From: Megalopta genalis
Taxonomy: Eukaryota; Arthropoda; Insecta; Hymenoptera; Halictidae
Length of the DNA stretch: 64,000 nucleotides
Assembly (NCBI RefSeq): GCF_051020955.1
Contig: NW_027476110.1
Coordinates: 1,028,001-1,092,000, forward strand
Direction of reading: 5' to 3'
Part shown: positions 62,111-64,000 of the stretch, in pieces
Numbering within the stretch: the stretch's first letter is position 1
How the letters are laid out: every line of letters begins with the position of its first letter
Translations under genes and position numbers: made by a program
Notes under the pieces: generated by a model
Database searches by the model: none
The model's input: only the letters and a program-made list of their open reading frames with translations
Told to the model about the DNA's origin: nothing

Positions 62111-63570
62111 CTAAGTTCCACTAACGTTTTCTAATGTAATGTTCTCTCTATATTTCAATACTGCTATTGCGAATTTGGTGAAGTGTCCGAATGTGTCCTC
62201 TAGAACGAGTTCTCTGAGCTGGCAAGGACAGTTTATGCCTGTACTGGTGACGGCTACCATAAGGGTTTCTCTTTCTTTGCGTAGGTGTGGGCAGTCGAAG
62301 ACAATGTGATGTACATTGTCCGCCTGTCCACAATCGCAGATGTCCGATTCTAAGGATTTCATGCTTTTTAATATGTTCCTTATGTTACCGTGACCAGATA
62401 GAAGTTGTACGACGTAGTGGTTTAGGACCACCCAGTTTGCTTCAAGTCTTTGGCGAACGTTCTCGAAAAACTCATGTGTTATCTGGCCTTTTGTTGAGTT
62501 GGTCCAAATTTCCTGCCAGGCATCGAAAGTCTGCTCCCGGATGTCTTTTTGCAGTTTGTTTTTTATTTCTATGGATGGTGTTGGTTGCAGTGTTGTGAAT
62601 TCTAAGTTTCGGATTTTGAAATTTTGATTTCTGCTTAGATTGTATTTTGCTCTTCTCTCCTCTAAGAGTAGTTCTATCGGTATTGCGCCTGTGATTACCA
62701 TTAGGGCATCGTATGAGATTGTTCTATATGATTTTGAAACTCTGATAAGGGCATGTCTTTGAGTTTTGTGTAAGAGTCTAATGTGATGTGAATTGTTAAC
62801 CTTGTCTGACCAGGCAGCAGCGGCGTAGGTGAGTATAGGAACAAAGACTCCGTTGTAAATAGTAGCTAGGGTCTTGTGGTTTAGTCCCTAGTTGGCTTTG
62901 GCAATTGTAGCAAGAGCGTGAAATATCATTTTGCTTTTATTTGATATTAGTTGCAGGTGAGGAGTTATGTTTAATCTTGTGCCGAATTTGACACCGAGAT
63001 ATTTAACGGAGTTTTTCATTTTAAGTGAGCTGTTCCCGATCTTGACTGTGGGAGGTCTTCTAATATCTAGAAAGCCTTTTAGCAGAATCATTTCTGATTT
63101 CTGTGATGAAGTTTGGAGTTTTTGTTCCCTACACCATTCTAAGATTGTGGCTGTGATGGAGTTTGCAGTTGTTTCCAACTGTAATCTAGAGTCTCCTGAA
63201 GTGAGGACTATTAGGTCGTCCGCGTAAGCAATGACTTTGTGGCCTAGACTATTTAAGCGATTTAGAAGTTCGTCGAATATTAAGTTCCAGAACATGGGTC
63301 CCAGGATAGAACCTTGAGGGCAACCTTTGTTTACTGATTTGCGGGATATGAAGCTAGAGGTGACTATCTCTGCTGTTCGATCAGAGAGGTAACTTTGAAT
63401 AACTTTGTATATATTTTGCGGACAATTTCTATTTTTTAGGTTCCAGAGGATGCTGGGCCACCATACCGAATCGAAAGCTCCTGAGATGTCGAAGAGCAGA
63501 CCTATCATATATTTGTTCCGAGAGTAAGTTACGTGTTTTCTCAATTCAACCATGGCGTCCTCTGTTGACC
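62111..63570 (-). pseudogene. R1-H1 ORF2, RT and C-terminus, single nonsense mutation
   Basis: From the T2 insertion the frame reads RSTEDAMVELRKHVTYSRNK, FDISGAFDSVWWPSI, KGCPQGSILGPMFW, AYADDLIVLTSGDS, SVKYLGVKFGTRLNITPH and ATIAKAN, where TAG (62888-62890) replaces the W of the usual NWGLN. The same frame then continues to 62111 with ALMVITGAIPIELLLEE and CDCGQADNVHHIVFDC. One base change from TGG explains the break. The endonuclease half is outside the window. Confidence 0.9.
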
Positions 63571-64000
63571 TTTTTGGTCAGACACCCCCGTCCCGCCCGA
63601 GGGGCGGGGCGGGGGTAGTACGGCTTTTGACCCGCTAAAACCCCCACGGCGGCCTAGGGCGCTGGCGAGTAGCGCGGGAGCCACGGGAACTCTCAAAGAA
63701 CACAACCGCGGCTCCCCCTCGCCTGGCCGGCCACCAGGATGGAGTGGCGGTGGCCGGCCGCGTCCCGGGGGGGAGATTTATACTCCCCCCATGAATCATC
63801 TTGCTTCGGCGGTGCGGGGACCGCACCCCACACCGCCTCGTCACTCCCACTATGGGGAGGACAGCTTCAGTTGGGGGGGGGGATGGCGGGCGGCGGGCAA
63901 TTAAACCAGTAATCTGGTACACCCGCCGCCCGCCTATTCTCATCTGCTCGGGGAGGGGGGCTCTAGGCGTGGGCGCACACGCCGCACCCCCCGCTCACGG
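63571..64000 (-). mobile_element. LINE tail T2, second copy of T1 (cut by window edge)
   Basis: Matches T1 (15666-16236) in inverted orientation. On minus it runs from the window edge to GTGTCTGACC followed by five A, then R1-H1 resumes with GGTCAACAGAGG. The 3' end is about 25 bp shorter than in T1 before the A run. Its other boundary and target duplication lie outside the window. Confidence 0.82.

Larger units (their letters stand above)
61687..63570 (-). mobile_element. R1-H1 element, 3' part, interrupted by LINE tail T2
   Basis: The 3' end CACAATAGA abuts S9. Coding similarity places it near families A and F but it is distinct. Its 5' part lies beyond T2 and outside the window. Confidence 0.9.

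Overview
The window is almost entirely transposable elements from an arthropod genome, most likely an insect. No host gene, tRNA or rRNA gene was seen. Most of it is non-LTR retrotransposons of the R1 clade: ORF1 Gag with three C-terminal CCHC knuckles, and ORF2 with AP-type endonuclease, reverse transcriptase (RT) and a C-terminal CCHC-like motif. The decisive clue is a 14-mer, AGTAGATAGGGACA, at eight exact positions plus one with a single mismatch. Its reverse complement, TGTCCCTATCTACT, is the arthropod 28S rDNA sequence that R1 elements duplicate on insertion. No other 28S sequence lies between the copies. From about 14.3 kb to the right end the window is therefore a head-to-tail array of R1 elements of several families, all on the minus strand, most separated by one copy of the 14-bp target. 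Letters A to H below are local family labels only.

Layout. 1-3413: Jockey-like LINE (ORF2 start, ORF1) split by a complete piggyBac (1101-3181). 3414-4374: truncated mariner. 4375-6492: degenerate piggyBac sitting exactly at the mariner/R1 boundary. 6493-7331 and 13907-14275: two halves of R1-A2, split by a plus-strand R1-C (7332-13892) that carries a TTAA-flanked foldback MITE (8771-9668). 14276-15089: truncated R1-B2. Then come target copy S1 (15090) and the array: G1 (15104-20774, carrying a 5'-truncated LINE tail), S2, D (20789-26277), a degenerate junction, E1 (26292-32861), S3, A1 (32876-38623), S4, B1 (38638-43060, 5'-truncated), S5, G2 (43075-48154), S6, G3 (48169-53302), S7, E2 (53317-56059), S8, F1 (56074-61672), S9, H1 (61687-63570), and a second copy of the LINE tail to the window end.

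How it fits together. R1 integrates by target-primed reverse transcription at one 28S site and leaves a 14-bp duplication. Each duplication can be reused, so arrays can grow outward from one rDNA unit. F1 has both ORFs open and both flanking target copies intact. G2, E1, A1 and H1 each show a single in-frame stop. Decay is heavier toward the left, consistent with newer insertions accumulating on the right (the 5' side in element sense). This polarity is inference.

Most notable: E2 is a 2.7-kb R1 derivative that keeps the 5' UTR, a complete 522-codon Gag ORF, the 3' UTR and both perfect target duplications but lacks ORF2 entirely. This is a Gag-only R1 comparable in layout to HeT-A. Other unusual points are an R1 insertion at an R1-like off-target site with a 14-bp duplication, 5' UTRs nearly identical between three otherwise diverged G elements, and a conserved block near the 3' end shared by nearly all families.
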